Below, one piece after another: positions 1 through 10,630 of a stretch of 64,000 bases of DNA (its first letter is position 1; each line of letters starts with the position of its first letter). The translations under genes were made by a program, and so were the position numbers. The notes under the pieces are model-generated. The model worked only from the letters and a program-made list of their open reading frames with translations, was not told the DNA's origin and ran no database searches. The stretch spans positions 237,642-301,641 of the forward strand of contig JAOTYD010000002.1 of assembly GCA_029862005.1 (NCBI GenBank), in the 5' to 3' direction. The DNA is from Gammaproteobacteria bacterium. GTDB taxonomy: Bacteria; Pseudomonadota; Gammaproteobacteria; GCA-001735895.

Positions 1-852
1 GTACCCGGCCTCGCCAAGACCCTGTTAATTCACACCATCGCACAGGTACTGGATCTCGGCTTTTCCCGTATCCAGTTCACCCCGGACCTGATGCCCTCGG
101 ATATCACCGGCACTGACCTGGTGCAGGAAAACCCGGAAACCGGAAAGCGCGAGCTCACTTTTCTGCCCGGACCGATATTCTCGAATATCGTGCTCGCCGA
201 TGAAATCAATCGCACCCCGCCCAAAACCCAGTCCGCACTGCTCGAGGCAATGCAGGAACACCAGGTCACGGTGCAGGGCAAGACCTACGATCTCGGCGAG
301 CCGTTCTTCGTTTTCGCGACGCAGAATCCGATCGAGCTGGAAGGCACCTATCCCCTGCCGGAAGCGCAGCTCGATCGCTTCATGTTCGAGATTGTCATCG
401 ATTACCTGTCGGAACAGGAAGAACTTGACGTGGTACGCCAGACCACGTCGCTACGCGATGTCAGTTTCAACTACGCGATGAACGGGGAGCAGATCCGCGA
501 GTTTCAAAAACTGGTGCGCCGGGTGCCAGTGTCAGGGGCGATATCGCAGTATGCGTTGAGCCTGGTACGCAGCAGCCGGCCCGGATCACCGGGCGGACTC
601 GACTTTGTTGACAACTGGGTTGCCTACGGCGCCAGTACCCGCGCTGCACAATACCTGGTACTGGGCGCCAAGGCGCGCGCGCTGGTGGACGGACGCTACC
701 ATGTCGATTTCGACGATATCGTCAAGCTCGCCAAACCCGTGCTGCGGCATCGCGTGCTGCGTAACTTTCATGCAGAGTCGGAAAAGATCAGTGCTGATGA
801 ACTCATCGATCGACTGGTCGACGCGGTGCCGCTACCGAGTTCAGGCATGTAG
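1..852 (+). CDS. MoxR family AAA+ ATPase (5' end outside window)
   Basis: The reading frame is open from the first base, so the N-terminus lies upstream of the window. The visible part begins in the Walker A loop (VPGLAKT), followed by the Walker B/DEXX region ([13 protein letters not shown]), the sensor segment ATQNPIE and the PEAQLDRF arginine-finger motif, all typical of MoxR AAA+ ATPases. These act as chaperone-like ATPases that work with von Willebrand factor A (vWA) proteins on metal insertion or envelope stress. It is the first visible gene of an operon with DUF58 and BatA-like genes 11 bases downstream. The family assignment is firm; the substrate is unknown. Confidence 0.95.
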   Translation, partial: VPGLAKTLLIHTIAQVLDLGFSRIQFTPDLMPSDITGTDLVQENPETGKRELTFLPGPIFSNIVLADEINRTPPKTQSALLEAMQEHQVTVQGKTYDLGEPFFVFATQNPIELEGTYPLPEAQLDRFMFEIVIDYLSEQEELDVVRQTTSLRDVSFNYAMNGEQIREFQKLVRRVPVSGAISQYALSLVRSSRPGSPGGLDFVDNWVAYGASTRAAQYLVLGAKARALVDGRYHVDFDDIVKLAKPVLRHRVLRNFHAESEKISADELIDRLVDAVPLPSSGM

Positions 853-863
853 GTAATAGCGCG

Positions 864-1787
864 ATGCTGGAACCAAGGGAAGCTGGCGGCCAGGTACCCG
901 GTCAACGATTTATCGACCCGGAGGTGCTGACTCGAATAGATAACCTTGAACTGGTGGCGCGCAACGTGGTGGATGGATTCATCAGCGGACTGCATCGATC
1001 GCCGCTGCTCGGCATGACGATGGATTTCGCCGAACACCGTGCCTACATGCCGGGTGACGATGTACGGCGCATCGACTGGCGCCTGTACGCGCGCACCGAT
1101 CGGCTGTACATCAAGCAATTCGAAGCCGATACCAACGCGAACCTGCACCTGGTGCTGGATGTTTCCAGGTCCATGGATTACGGCAGCGGTGCGGTGACCA
1201 AGCTCGGCTATGCGAAATTTCTCGCTGCGAGTCTCGCCTACCTGTCCAGGCGTCAGCGCGACCGCATCGGCCTGGTTACCTTCGATAACGATATCGTCGA
1301 TGTCATCCCGACATCGATCAGGCATTTCGAACGCGTGTTACATATGCTCGACCAGCTAAAGGTCGGCGGGGCCAGTGAATATCATCGGCCACTCGAAAAA
1401 ATTGCCGAGCAGCTGCGGCGACGCAGCCTCGTGGTACTGATTTCGGACCTGTACGAAACTCCGGAAAGGCTTTTGAAGGCAATAAACCAGCTGCATTACC
1501 GGGGTAACGACCTGATCGTGTTTCACCTGCTCGATCCGCTCGAACTGAGCCTCGATCTCGGTGCAGTCACCAGCGTCGAGGACCTGGAGTCGGGGGTTAA
1601 TTTACCGATCGCGAGCGAGCAGTTTCGCGACAGCTATCGCCAGCTGGTCCAGGAACACCAGGCCGAGCTGGAAAGCCGGTTCGGCGCAAACCAGATCGAC
1701 TACATATTTACCGACATATCGCAGCCCCTCGATAGCACGCTGTTTCGCTACCTGTCGGATCGAGCGCGGCAGAACCGGGTGCGATGA
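864..1787 (+). CDS. DUF58 domain protein (vWA-like)
   Basis: This 307-residue protein has the DUF58 signature around residues 60-95 (DDVRRIDWRLYARTD) and a MIDAS-like DVSRS motif (DxSxS) near residue 100, followed by a vWA-like fold (LVTFDNDI, LVVLISDLYE). It has no membrane segment. DUF58 proteins are the usual partners of MoxR ATPases, and this one sits between the moxR-type gene and a BatA-like gene, overlapping the latter by four bases (ATGA). A role in MoxR-dependent assembly or envelope stress is inferred from family and context. Confidence 0.93.
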   Translation: MLEPREAGGQVPGQRFIDPEVLTRIDNLELVARNVVDGFISGLHRSPLLGMTMDFAEHRAYMPGDDVRRIDWRLYARTDRLYIKQFEADTNANLHLVLDVSRSMDYGSGAVTKLGYAKFLAASLAYLSRRQRDRIGLVTFDNDIVDVIPTSIRHFERVLHMLDQLKVGGASEYHRPLEKIAEQLRRRSLVVLISDLYETPERLLKAINQLHYRGNDLIVFHLLDPLELSLDLGAVTSVEDLESGVNLPIASEQFRDSYRQLVQEHQAELESRFGANQIDYIFTDISQPLDSTLFRYLSDRARQNRVR

Positions 1788-3889
1788 TGGGACTGTCCTG
1801 GATCAACCCGCTCTACCTGGCCGGCACACTGTTACTGGCCCTGCCGATACTGATTCACCTGGTGCAACGCCACCGCGTTAACGGTATCAAGTTCCCGTCA
1901 CTGATGTTTCTCGAGCGCATCCCGCTGCGTGAAAAACGTCGGCTCGAGATCAGAAACTGGCTGCTGTTACTGCTGCGCTGCCTGTTGCTGCTGCTCATCG
2001 TGCTGGCGTTTGCACGCCCGTTCCTGGTCGGCGAGACCGGACCGGTTGCGCTCGACCCGGAACGTACGGATAGTGTCATCGTAATCGATCGCTCCTACAG
2101 CATGCGCGTTGCCGATCACTGGCAGCAGGCGCAGCAAATGGCTTTGGACCTGGTCGACCGGAAACAGGCACAGGATAGAATCGCTGTCATCGTATTCGAT
2201 GAAAACGCCGCCGTCGTCAGCGACCTTTCCAGCAACGCGGAAAACCTGCGCACGGTGATCAGGCGCCAGGCGCCGGGTATGCGCGCTACCCGACTGCGCC
2301 TGGGCCTGGAACAGGCAGCGAGACTGCTGGACGCGAGTAATGCAAGCACCAGAAAGGTTTTACTGGTATCCGACTTCCAGGCGAGTGCGGTAAAGCCCGG
2401 TGAAATCCCGAAAATCAACCGGGATATCGAACTAAAAATGCTACCAGTCGATGTCGTGAGCGTGACGAATACGACGATTTCATCGCTTACCATCGGGCCG
2501 CCAACGCGCAACACTGTTGACGAATATTCGCTTAGGGTCGAGATCACGAACCATGCGACAGACAGGCTGGACCAGCAACTTCGGCTAACGGTAAATGGGC
2601 GTCAACTCGCAACACGTGATTTGCACCTGGCACCCGGCAGTATGCTGAGCGAAACTTTTGACAACCTGGGTACCGGCGGTGACCTGGTGCGGGGCGTGGT
2701 CAGCCTCAATGACGATGACCTGTCAATCGATAACAACGCATTCTTCGTCTATTCCAGCAAACAACAGGTACCGGTATTAATCGTCGAAAGCGCGCAACCA
2801 CGCCCCAACCAGTCGCTTTACCTCGAAAATGCGTTGCGGCTTTCGCGTAATCCCGTATTCAGCATCAAGCGCCTGCGCTGGCAGGAACTCAATCCGGAAG
2901 ACCTCGCGACCTGGGCAGTCATTATCGTTAACGATGCATCGATCCCGGGAGGCAAGCTGGGCTCGGCATTGCAGGATTTTGTTGTGTCCGGGGGCGGTTT
3001 ACTGGTTGCAACCGGGGAAAACCTCCAGGCTAACTGGCCGGCGGGCAACGACGGTTTCCTGCCGGGGACGCCGTTACGTCGGGTCGACTCGAAACCAGGC
3101 GAAGCACGAGATATTTCGGAAATCGTCAGCGATCATCCGCTCACCAACGATCCCTCGGTCCCGAAGGGTATCGACCTGTCGTCGGCACGGATCTTCAGCT
3201 ACCGTAATTTTAAAACCAGCGCGAGCGACCGGGTGCTGGCACGCTATAGCGATGGTGCTCCGGCGCTGCTGGAAACAGCGCAACAGCAAGGCCGCGTGCT
3301 GGTTCTGACCAGCACGCTCGACACACACTGGAACGATCTTGCCCTGCAGCCGCCCTTCCTGCCTTTCCTGCACCAGGCCCTGCGCTACCTGGCAGACTTT
3401 GAATCCTACCCGCAGGGATTTGAAATCGGTAGCGTCATCGATGTCATGCACTATGCACGTGCATTTGCCGGCGGTGATGCAATCGTCGCTGCCGCTGATG
3501 ACGCGGCCGTGGTTGTCGAAACGCCGTCGACCGGGGAAATCCGCCTGGATCGGCAATCACCTTTGCTGGCTGTTACTGAACCCGGCTTCTACCAGGTCCA
3601 CCGCGCAACCCCGGCGGACGCGGAAGTGGTGCTGGCGGCGAATATCAATCCGGTCGAAGCGAATCTCGAAATTCTTGACCCCGAACGTTTTGTAGAGGAA
3701 ATTAGAGCCACGGTCGCACCGACACAGAGGGTCGGATTACTTACCCGGCGACAGGTCGCCGAGTACGAGCAATTTCAGCAGCTGTGGCACGCGTTTCTAT
3801 CCGTGGTACTGGTATTGATGCTGGTCGAGGCATTTTCTGCGAACTGGATCGTGCAAAACTGGTCTACCAACAAACGGACCGGAGCCTGA
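1784..3889 (+). CDS. BatA-like membrane protein with vWA domain
   Basis: The 701-residue protein starts with the double-membrane-segment N-terminal domain of BatA-type proteins (INPLYLAGTLLLALPILIHL, then a Leu-rich helix at about residues 50-75). A vWA domain follows with the MIDAS motif DRSYS near residue 103. The middle is a large extracytoplasmic region containing a glutamine-amidotransferase-like fold (IVNDASIPGG, VVSGGGLLVATGE). One C-terminal membrane helix lies at about residues 670-690. It overlaps the DUF58 gene by ATGA. It probably forms a membrane complex with the MoxR and DUF58 products; the process served is not evident. Confidence 0.9.
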   Translation: MMGLSWINPLYLAGTLLLALPILIHLVQRHRVNGIKFPSLMFLERIPLREKRRLEIRNWLLLLLRCLLLLLIVLAFARPFLVGETGPVALDPERTDSVIVIDRSYSMRVADHWQQAQQMALDLVDRKQAQDRIAVIVFDENAAVVSDLSSNAENLRTVIRRQAPGMRATRLRLGLEQAARLLDASNASTRKVLLVSDFQASAVKPGEIPKINRDIELKMLPVDVVSVTNTTISSLTIGPPTRNTVDEYSLRVEITNHATDRLDQQLRLTVNGRQLATRDLHLAPGSMLSETFDNLGTGGDLVRGVVSLNDDDLSIDNNAFFVYSSKQQVPVLIVESAQPRPNQSLYLENALRLSRNPVFSIKRLRWQELNPEDLATWAVIIVNDASIPGGKLGSALQDFVVSGGGLLVATGENLQANWPAGNDGFLPGTPLRRVDSKPGEARDISEIVSDHPLTNDPSVPKGIDLSSARIFSYRNFKTSASDRVLARYSDGAPALLETAQQQGRVLVLTSTLDTHWNDLALQPPFLPFLHQALRYLADFESYPQGFEIGSVIDVMHYARAFAGGDAIVAAADDAAVVVETPSTGEIRLDRQSPLLAVTEPGFYQVHRATPADAEVVLAANINPVEANLEILDPERFVEEIRATVAPTQRVGLLTRRQVAEYEQFQQLWHAFLSVVLVLMLVEAFSANWIVQNWSTNKRTGA

Positions 3890-3899
3890 CAAACTCAAC

Positions 3900-6800
3900 A
3901 TGGACATGACAGGAATCAGCAACATCACGACCAAATTGGGCGACCTGTTGACACCGGCCTGGCAACGGGACAGCAACACTCGCCCCGGGTTATCCCAGGT
4001 AATCGAGCGCCTGCGGCGGCGCTGGCGATTGCGCCATTTACTCAACGGCCTGTTCACGACCCTCGTGGTCATGATAGCGCTGATCGTAATCTCGGCATGG
4101 CTGTTAAACCAGTTGCATTTTGCGCAACCAGCGGTCTGGCTGTTACGTTTCACCCTGATCTTTACCGTGGTTGGTCTGCTGTTTCAGTTTTGCGTCAGAC
4201 CGCTGCGGCGCGATGTTAGCGAGTCCCGGGTTGCACTCTATTTGCAAGAGCACGAACCCAGCCTGAAGTCGATCATCCTGAGCGCAGTCGAGGCCGGGCA
4301 ATCGGCGACACCGGATACCTCTCCCCAGCTCGCGTCTCGCCTCGTCGAACAGGCCATCGACGCTTGCGAACACGTCGGATTCGGATACCCGGTCGAACAG
4401 AAAAAGCTGCGTCGGGCGACATCGAAACTGGGTCTCGCGCTGCTTGTTATTGTCGGCCTTGCCGCATCGCCGCCCGAGTTTCTGCGGCGTAGCGCCACGG
4501 CACTGTTAATACCCTGGACCACTGCTAGCCAGTATTCCCCGTATCGGATCGAACTGGCACCGGGTAACATTGAAATTGCGCGCGGCGGCGATCAGCTCAT
4601 CAGTGCCCGCATTCCCGGATTCGACGGATCCGACGTGTTACTGCTCACTTCCACCGACGGCGGGATTTCGTGGCAGCAGGCGACGATGACCGCGGGTAGC
4701 GACACCAGCCTTTACGAATCCTTTCTGTTTGACCTGGGCCAGGCTGTCGACTACTACGTAACCGGGGCGGGCCAGCAAAGCGGGACTTACCGCATCGACG
4801 TGGCCGACATACCGGCAATTTCAGAGATCAGCCTGCACTACCATTTTCCGCCCTACACGATGCTGGAACCTGAAACCAGCCATGGGTCCGGTGACATTTC
4901 GGCACTGCGTGGTACACGCGTGGAAGTTTTGATAGAACCGACGATTGAAATTCCCGGCGGTGCGCTGCTGCTCGGTGATGGCCAGCGCATCGAGCTGGAA
5001 AATATCGAAAGCGGGAGTTGGATCGGTGAACTGACGGTGACACAGGACAGCAGCTACCGGGTTTCTTTGCAGCGCGCGAGTGGCATTCCCGTTGACGCCT
5101 CGGCCGATTTTCAAATTACGGCGCTGGATGACATGTATCCGGATGTTTCGATACTGAGCCCCGGCAGGGATACGAAAGTCAGCATGATCGAAGAACCCGT
5201 GATGAAGGTTCGGGCAACCGATGACCTTGGCATCGCCAAACTGGAACTGGTAGTGACGGTAAATGGTGCCGACGAGCAGCGTATCGCGTTAATGCCCTCC
5301 GGCAACCGAACGGGGGCCAGGCGTGAGCTCGACGCCGAACACGTTATTTACCTCGAAGATTTAAACCTGGTCCCCGGGGATTTGATTTCCTATTACGTGC
5401 ATGCGGAGGATCATTCACCAGCCGAGCTGGTCAAAACCGCAACCAGCGATATCTTCTTCTACCAGGTGCGCCCCTTCAGCATCGATTTCCGCAAGGCCGA
5501 CCAGCAAGGTGGGGGCGGCGGTGGCGGTGCACAGGGCGGTCAGCAGCAGGGGCACCTCTCGGACCAGCAAAAACAGTTCGTCGTGGCGACCTTCAAGATG
5601 ATTCGCGATCGCAACAGCTACGATGCGGAAACCTACCAGCAGAACCTGGAATTGCTCGCCACGGCACAATCACGTATTCGTGATCGCGTCGAGGCCATTA
5701 TGCGTCGTCTCGCCAATCGTCCGCTGGTGCACCTGGATCAGAGATACCGCGTCATCATAACCGAATTACCGCGCGCCGCAGAGGCAATGGTCGAGGTCGA
5801 GAAGCAGCTGCAGCAAATTGAAATTGAATCGGCCCTGTCGAGTGCCCAGGTCGCACTTCTGCATCTGCAGCGAGCGGACGCGGCATTTCGAGAAATTAAT
5901 GTCGCGCTCGCCAATCGGGGTGGCGGTGGGGCTGGTAACACCGCCGGCTTCGAAGACCTGGCCGACCTGTTCAGGCTCGAAATGGATAAACTGCGCCACC
6001 AGTACGAGACCGTACAACGCGGACAACCACAATCCTCCGAACAGGTAATTGACGAAGCGCTCGAACGCCTGCGCGAGCTTGCACAGCGACAACAGCGGGA
6101 GATCGAGCGACAGCTGCGACGCCAGGAGCAATCGCTGGGCAACAACCCCAACGCAAAACAGCTCGCCCTCGCCGAGGAACTGGAAGAGATGGCCCGACAG
6201 CTGGAAAGGCTGTCACGCACGCAACCCAATCCGCAACTGCAGCAATCGATAAACCAGATGAAAGACGCGGCCAAAGCCATGCGTCGCGCCGCCGCCAGTG
6301 GCTCCAACGGGGGGACCAGCGCCGACCAGGCCAGGCAGGCGGCGCAGAACCTGCGCAAGGCCCAGCGCCTGCTCGATCAAAGCCGGGTACGGAAATTCAG
6401 CGATTCGATTGAAAGGACTTTACGGCGGGCAGAACTGGCAGAAAGAAAACAGGCGGCTATCAAGCAGGACGTGATGCAACTGGACCAAAAATGGGGAGAC
6501 CGGCAACAAAACCAGCTGGAACAGCTCGATAATCAAAAACAGGCATTGAGCGGGGAACTGGCGGAACTCGAGAGCGAACTCAGCAAACTGGTGGCCACGG
6601 CCCGCGAAGAACAGCCAAAGGCAAGCCAGCCATTGCGACAGGCGATCCGCGCCGGACGCGAGTATCGACTGAATGATCGTATCGGTCGCACCCGGGATAT
6701 GGTGCAGCTCGGTAGAAAAGAACAGGCCATTGATAACGAAACCCGAATCCAGCAAGGGATTACCAGCATGCGTGAACGGATCGAGTCTGCGCTGGCAAAT

Positions 6801-7280
6801 ATAGACCAGCAGGGAACGCGGGGTATGCAACTATCATTGGATCGCATGCGGGCCCTGGCGCAAGAGCTGCAATCGATTCAGAATCTGCGCAAGCAAGCCG
6901 CGCGGGGCGATGCGGCCGCAAACAGGGCGGACGCAAACGGGGGCGGCAGCGCGGGCTTATGGCAGCAGTTCGAAAGCATCGTCGCCAGCGCTGACGACCT
7001 CGGTCAACGGCTCAACGAACTGGGTGTTGCGTCCGGCGAGATCGATCCCGTACTCGACAAGATCAGGGAATTGACGCAGCAACAGGATGACACCGATCTG
7101 GCCGCCACCTCCCGGCTCCACGAGCAGGCACTGTGGGCACTGATGGAGCTGGAGTTCAAGTTACGCATGCAATCGAGCAATCCCGAATATCCCGAGTTAC
7201 TGGTCTCCGGGTCAACAGAATTGCCCGATGCCTACCAGTCAATGGTCGCCGACTATTACCGCTCACTAAGCCAACCCTGA
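3900..7280 (+). CDS. large coiled-coil membrane protein, DUF4175-like
   Basis: This is a 1126-residue protein with two membrane helices near the N-terminus (about residues 50-75 and 80-100) and a third hydrophobic stretch near residue 175. A beta-rich extracytoplasmic region follows, then a Gly/Gln linker around residue 540 (a run of Gly then AQGGQQQ), and a C-terminal half of about 550 residues rich in Gln, Glu, Arg and Leu that should form long coiled coils. It lies 10 bases after the BatA-like gene in the MoxR operon. Similar long low-complexity proteins (DUF4175 type) accompany MoxR/DUF58/BatA genes. Its role is probably scaffolding; the name is tentative. Confidence 0.8.
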   Translation: MDMTGISNITTKLGDLLTPAWQRDSNTRPGLSQVIERLRRRWRLRHLLNGLFTTLVVMIALIVISAWLLNQLHFAQPAVWLLRFTLIFTVVGLLFQFCVRPLRRDVSESRVALYLQEHEPSLKSIILSAVEAGQSATPDTSPQLASRLVEQAIDACEHVGFGYPVEQKKLRRATSKLGLALLVIVGLAASPPEFLRRSATALLIPWTTASQYSPYRIELAPGNIEIARGGDQLISARIPGFDGSDVLLLTSTDGGISWQQATMTAGSDTSLYESFLFDLGQAVDYYVTGAGQQSGTYRIDVADIPAISEISLHYHFPPYTMLEPETSHGSGDISALRGTRVEVLIEPTIEIPGGALLLGDGQRIELENIESGSWIGELTVTQDSSYRVSLQRASGIPVDASADFQITALDDMYPDVSILSPGRDTKVSMIEEPVMKVRATDDLGIAKLELVVTVNGADEQRIALMPSGNRTGARRELDAEHVIYLEDLNLVPGDLISYYVHAEDHSPAELVKTATSDIFFYQVRPFSIDFRKADQQGGGGGGGAQGGQQQGHLSDQQKQFVVATFKMIRDRNSYDAETYQQNLELLATAQSRIRDRVEAIMRRLANRPLVHLDQRYRVIITELPRAAEAMVEVEKQLQQIEIESALSSAQVALLHLQRADAAFREINVALANRGGGGAGNTAGFEDLADLFRLEMDKLRHQYETVQRGQPQSSEQVIDEALERLRELAQRQQREIERQLRRQEQSLGNNPNAKQLALAEELEEMARQLERLSRTQPNPQLQQSINQMKDAAKAMRRAAASGSNGGTSADQARQAAQNLRKAQRLLDQSRVRKFSDSIERTLRRAELAERKQAAIKQDVMQLDQKWGDRQQNQLEQLDNQKQALSGELAELESELSKLVATAREEQPKASQPLRQAIRAGREYRLNDRIGRTRDMVQLGRKEQAIDNETRIQQGITSMRERIESALANIDQQGTRGMQLSLDRMRALAQELQSIQNLRKQAARGDAAANRADANGGGSAGLWQQFESIVASADDLGQRLNELGVASGEIDPVLDKIRELTQQQDDTDLAATSRLHEQALWALMELEFKLRMQSSNPEYPELLVSGSTELPDAYQSMVADYYRSLSQP

Positions 7281-7412
7281 ACACAGGCCCCCGCTGATGG
7301 CGCGCGCCGCGTAATATCCCTTTGCAATCCCGATTTGGTGGATAATGATCCGTACTATTCGAGCTTATCGTATACTCTGAAAATCCCTGCCCCCGGTGAA
7401 CCGCGCCAGCCC

Positions 7413-8861
7413 ATGTTTGACCTGCTGAAATTTGCCTGCAATATAGCCGATAAGGCTGGCTGCCAGTTTGCCGATGCGCGTTACCTCGAGATTCGCAAAC
7501 AGCGTGTCGTGTCACGCGACCTTGCCCTGTCCAGCTGCAGCGACCGCGACGACCGCGGCTTCGGCGTGCGGGTGTTGTACCGCGGCGCCTGGGGATTTGC
7601 ATCGTCACCGACCTACAGCGCAGACGAGATCGAAAAAGTGGTTGCGCTGGCAATACGCATTGCCCGGGCCTCGGCCCTGGCGCTGCGCGAAGACGGGGTA
7701 AACTGGGCACCGGAACCGGCACTTTCCCTCGACTTTAAATCCAGCTGCAAATATAACCCGTTCACGGTCACACTCGAAGACAAGGCTGACTTGCTGATCT
7801 CGGCGAACGAGATCATGCTGAAAAATAAAACCGTCAAACGTGCACAGGGCTTCCTGTCGTTCAAGCAGGTAAAACGCTGGTATGCGAACACCGAGGGGGC
7901 CGAGTTGTACAGCGACGTAACGTCCTCGGAGTCTGCGATCTGGGCCATTGCCGTTGGCAATGAAGATTTCCAGGAGCGCAACTGGAAGGCGCCGGCCACT
8001 AACCAGGGATTCGAATGTTATCAAAAGGAAGAATTCGTCAAGCAGGCCGAGCGCGTCGCCGCCGAGGCCGAGGAAAAACTCTCGGCACGGCTCTCACCCG
8101 AGGGTGAGTTCGATATTATTACCGATTCGGAAAACCTGTCGCTGACGATTCACGAATCGGTAGGCCATGCTACAGAACTCGATCGCGTCATGGGTTACGA
8201 GGTATCGATGGCGGGCTCGTCATTCGTGACCCGCGACAAGCAGCGCGAATTTCAATACGGCAGTGACCAGGTAACGCTGATGGCCGACAACACACTTGAA
8301 AACGGCCTCGCCACCCAGGGTTTTGACGATGACGGCGTACCCGGTCAACGCTGGGAAATTGTCAGGGATGGGATTTTTCAGACCTACAGCAGTGGACGTG
8401 AATTTGCACATTACATCGGTGAGGAACGCAGCCGGGGATCCTGCCGCGCCGACCACTGGTCGAGCATTCCGATCGTGCGCATACCTAACCTGTTCCTGAT
8501 GCCGGGCAAGACCCCGCTCAGTCCCGAAGAACTCATGGCCGACGTCGGGCACGGAATTTACTTCGAGGGGATGGACAGTTTTTCCATCGACCAGTGGCGC
8601 CTCAATTTCCAGTTTGGCGGTAACGCGGTTTGGGAGATCAAAAACGGCAGGAAAGCCGGTATGCTCAAGGCCGCACTCTACCAGAGCCGGACCCCAACCT
8701 TCTGGAACGCCTGCGACGCCACCTGCGACGAAAATTACTGGCAGTCGCACGGGATCACCAATTGTGGCAAGGGCGACCCGATGCAGGTTGCGCAGATGAC
8801 GCACGGTGCGGCGCCCACCCGCTTCAGAAACATCCGCATTTGTCGTGGGCGAGATTCATGA
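7413..8861 (+). CDS. tldD: TldD-like metalloprotease subunit
   Basis: This is a 482-residue TldD/PmbA-family protein carrying the HEXXXH zinc motif HESVGH (residues 247-252) that marks the catalytic TldD subunit. In this family TldD and TldE form a heterodimeric protease acting on unfolded peptides and modified peptide precursors. The ATG at 7413 gives the normal family N-terminus (MFDLLKFA); the frame is open upstream to 7335, but that extension looks non-native. The stop overlaps the tldE start as ATGA. It is separated from the MoxR operon by about 130 bases, so co-transcription is possible but unproven. Confidence 0.93.
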   Translation: MFDLLKFACNIADKAGCQFADARYLEIRKQRVVSRDLALSSCSDRDDRGFGVRVLYRGAWGFASSPTYSADEIEKVVALAIRIARASALALREDGVNWAPEPALSLDFKSSCKYNPFTVTLEDKADLLISANEIMLKNKTVKRAQGFLSFKQVKRWYANTEGAELYSDVTSSESAIWAIAVGNEDFQERNWKAPATNQGFECYQKEEFVKQAERVAAEAEEKLSARLSPEGEFDIITDSENLSLTIHESVGHATELDRVMGYEVSMAGSSFVTRDKQREFQYGSDQVTLMADNTLENGLATQGFDDDGVPGQRWEIVRDGIFQTYSSGREFAHYIGEERSRGSCRADHWSSIPIVRIPNLFLMPGKTPLSPEELMADVGHGIYFEGMDSFSIDQWRLNFQFGGNAVWEIKNGRKAGMLKAALYQSRTPTFWNACDATCDENYWQSHGITNCGKGDPMQVAQMTHGAAPTRFRNIRICRGRDS

Positions 8862-10144
8862 ATCGCCAGCAGGCACAGGATTTGATCGAGAGCATTCTCG
8901 AAATTCCGCGCGAAGGCGAACTGCAGGTGCTGCTCAACGGGGTGCATCGCCTGGGCACGCGCTTCAACGACTGCGCCATATCGCAAAACGTGCTCAGGCA
9001 ACAAACCACGCTGACCTTGAGCGCCCGCCTGGAGCAGAAGAAGACGTCGCTCAGCATCAACACTCTGGATGACCAGGCATTGATCAAGCGTAGCATCGAG
9101 CAGGCATTTGCCTTCTGCCGGCACATGCCCGATGACGAGGAAGTCATGCCGGCGCCAGGCGAGGTACTCGAAAGTCATGAATATGCCTACAGTACCGAGT
9201 CCGAGGCCATCGAAATTGAAACCGTCGGTGCCTGGGCAGCCGAAGCCTGCCGGGCCGGGGCCGCGGCCGATATCGACCTGGCCGGTCTGCTTGCGCATGG
9301 GAAAACGTTTAGTGCCTACGGTGACAGCGCCGGGGGCTTTGCATACGAAGGCAGCCATCGCAGTGATTACCACGTCACCGCTACCGGTAACAACGGCAGC
9401 GGCTGGGCCGAGCATCAGGGCGTGACTATCGGTCAGGACAACGTTATGACGGCAACCCGCAGTGCCATCGAAAAGTGCGCCCGCGCGCAGCATCCCGAGG
9501 TATTCGAGCCCAGGCCGGTAACGGTTATTCTCGAACCCCAGGCCGTGGGCGACCTGATGGCGATGGCGTTCTGGTATGGCTTCGATCAACGCGCCAGGGA
9601 CGAGGGTCGTTCGGCATTTTCCGACTACGATGCAACGCTCGGACACCAATCGTTTTACTCGGACCCGGCCGACCCAGTGTTTCCGACCGTTTCATTCTCA
9701 AGTGGCGGCCAGGCCCTGGTTAGAACGGTGTGGCTAGAAAGTGGCAAACTGCAGCAGTTGCTCACCAGCCGTTACTGGGCCAGTAAAAACAACCTTGCGG
9801 TCAAGCCCGCACCCAATAACCTCGTGCTAACCGGTGACGGTACGCCACTGGAGGAACTCGTTCGCAGCACTGACGACGGCATCCTGGTGACGCGTTTCTG
9901 GTATATACGCCCGACCGACGCCAGAACACTGGGCTTCACCGGCATGACCCGCGATGGCACCTATCGTATCGAGAATGGCGAGGTCACGCATCCGGTGGTA
10001 GATATGCGCTGGAACGAATCGGTACTGAAGGTGCTTGATCATGTTGTCGCCAGTGGCAAGCCGGTGGCCACCGGCGAATTTATGGCCATGGCCATGCCGG
10101 CATTGAAAATCGAGGACTTCCACTTTACGTCACTGTCTAATTAA
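8858..10144 (+). CDS. tldE: TldE/PmbA-like protease subunit
   Basis: This 428-residue protein is homologous to TldD but lacks the HEXXXH motif, as expected for the TldE (PmbA) partner that contributes to the active site without binding zinc. The C-terminal family motif is seen in TRFWYIRPTDARTLGFTG. The start at 8858 is fixed by the ATGA overlap with tldD; the open frame upstream to 8630 lies inside tldD and is not used. TldD/TldE pairs are cytoplasmic. Confidence 0.92.
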   Translation: MNRQQAQDLIESILEIPREGELQVLLNGVHRLGTRFNDCAISQNVLRQQTTLTLSARLEQKKTSLSINTLDDQALIKRSIEQAFAFCRHMPDDEEVMPAPGEVLESHEYAYSTESEAIEIETVGAWAAEACRAGAAADIDLAGLLAHGKTFSAYGDSAGGFAYEGSHRSDYHVTATGNNGSGWAEHQGVTIGQDNVMTATRSAIEKCARAQHPEVFEPRPVTVILEPQAVGDLMAMAFWYGFDQRARDEGRSAFSDYDATLGHQSFYSDPADPVFPTVSFSSGGQALVRTVWLESGKLQQLLTSRYWASKNNLAVKPAPNNLVLTGDGTPLEELVRSTDDGILVTRFWYIRPTDARTLGFTGMTRDGTYRIENGEVTHPVVDMRWNESVLKVLDHVVASGKPVATGEFMAMAMPALKIEDFHFTSLSN

Positions 10145-10168
10145 CAGTGCAGCCCCACCCGCAACAAC

Positions 10169-10630
10169 CTACTGCAACGAAATCACCCCGGTCCGGTTGA
10201 CGTTAATCATCGGGTAAAAAGTTCCGACATCGATCTCCGCGTTGAACTCGAAGTCAACCGGTTCGTCCGGACTGGTGAGCAGTCGGGAAAGCACCCGTAA
10301 ACCACCAAACAAATCGGCAGTGGCGCTGAGCTTGACGTCCGCCTCTCCGTAGGGTGCTATTTCAGGCAGATCGCTGGCGACGCCCTCGATTATCCGGTTT
10401 CCGACCAGGTCGATCGTGTATGACAGTCCGACAATATCCAGTGATTTGCGGTTCGGATTGGTCACGCGTAACAGGATATCGAATTCCGGCGCAGCGCCAT
10501 TCAATATTCTGGGTGTCACCGAAAGCACCGAGACACCCGGTTCCTTGAAATCGGACGGCAACGTGGCACAACCGCCGATAAATAACAAAATAACCAGTTG
10601 TGCGACGAGTAATCGACCTGCCTGTATCAT
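10169..10630 (-). CDS. LEA type 2 (WHy domain) lipoprotein
   Basis: This 153-residue protein has a hydrophobic signal and a lipobox (LFIGGC), so it is probably an outer-membrane lipoprotein. The mature part matches the LEA14/WHy beta-sandwich (LRVTNPNRKSLDIVGLSYTI, then GVASDLPEIAPYGEADV), a family linked to desiccation and stress tolerance. The second ATG (10630) is preferred over the one at 10642, because a strong GGAGG ribosome-binding site lies five bases upstream of it and inside the longer form. It is convergent with tldE and divergent from the peptide ABC operon. Confidence 0.88.
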   Translation of the reverse strand: MIQAGRLLVAQLVILLFIGGCATLPSDFKEPGVSVLSVTPRILNGAAPEFDILLRVTNPNRKSLDIVGLSYTIDLVGNRIIEGVASDLPEIAPYGEADVKLSATADLFGGLRVLSRLLTSPDEPVDFEFNAEIDVGTFYPMINVNRTGVISLQ

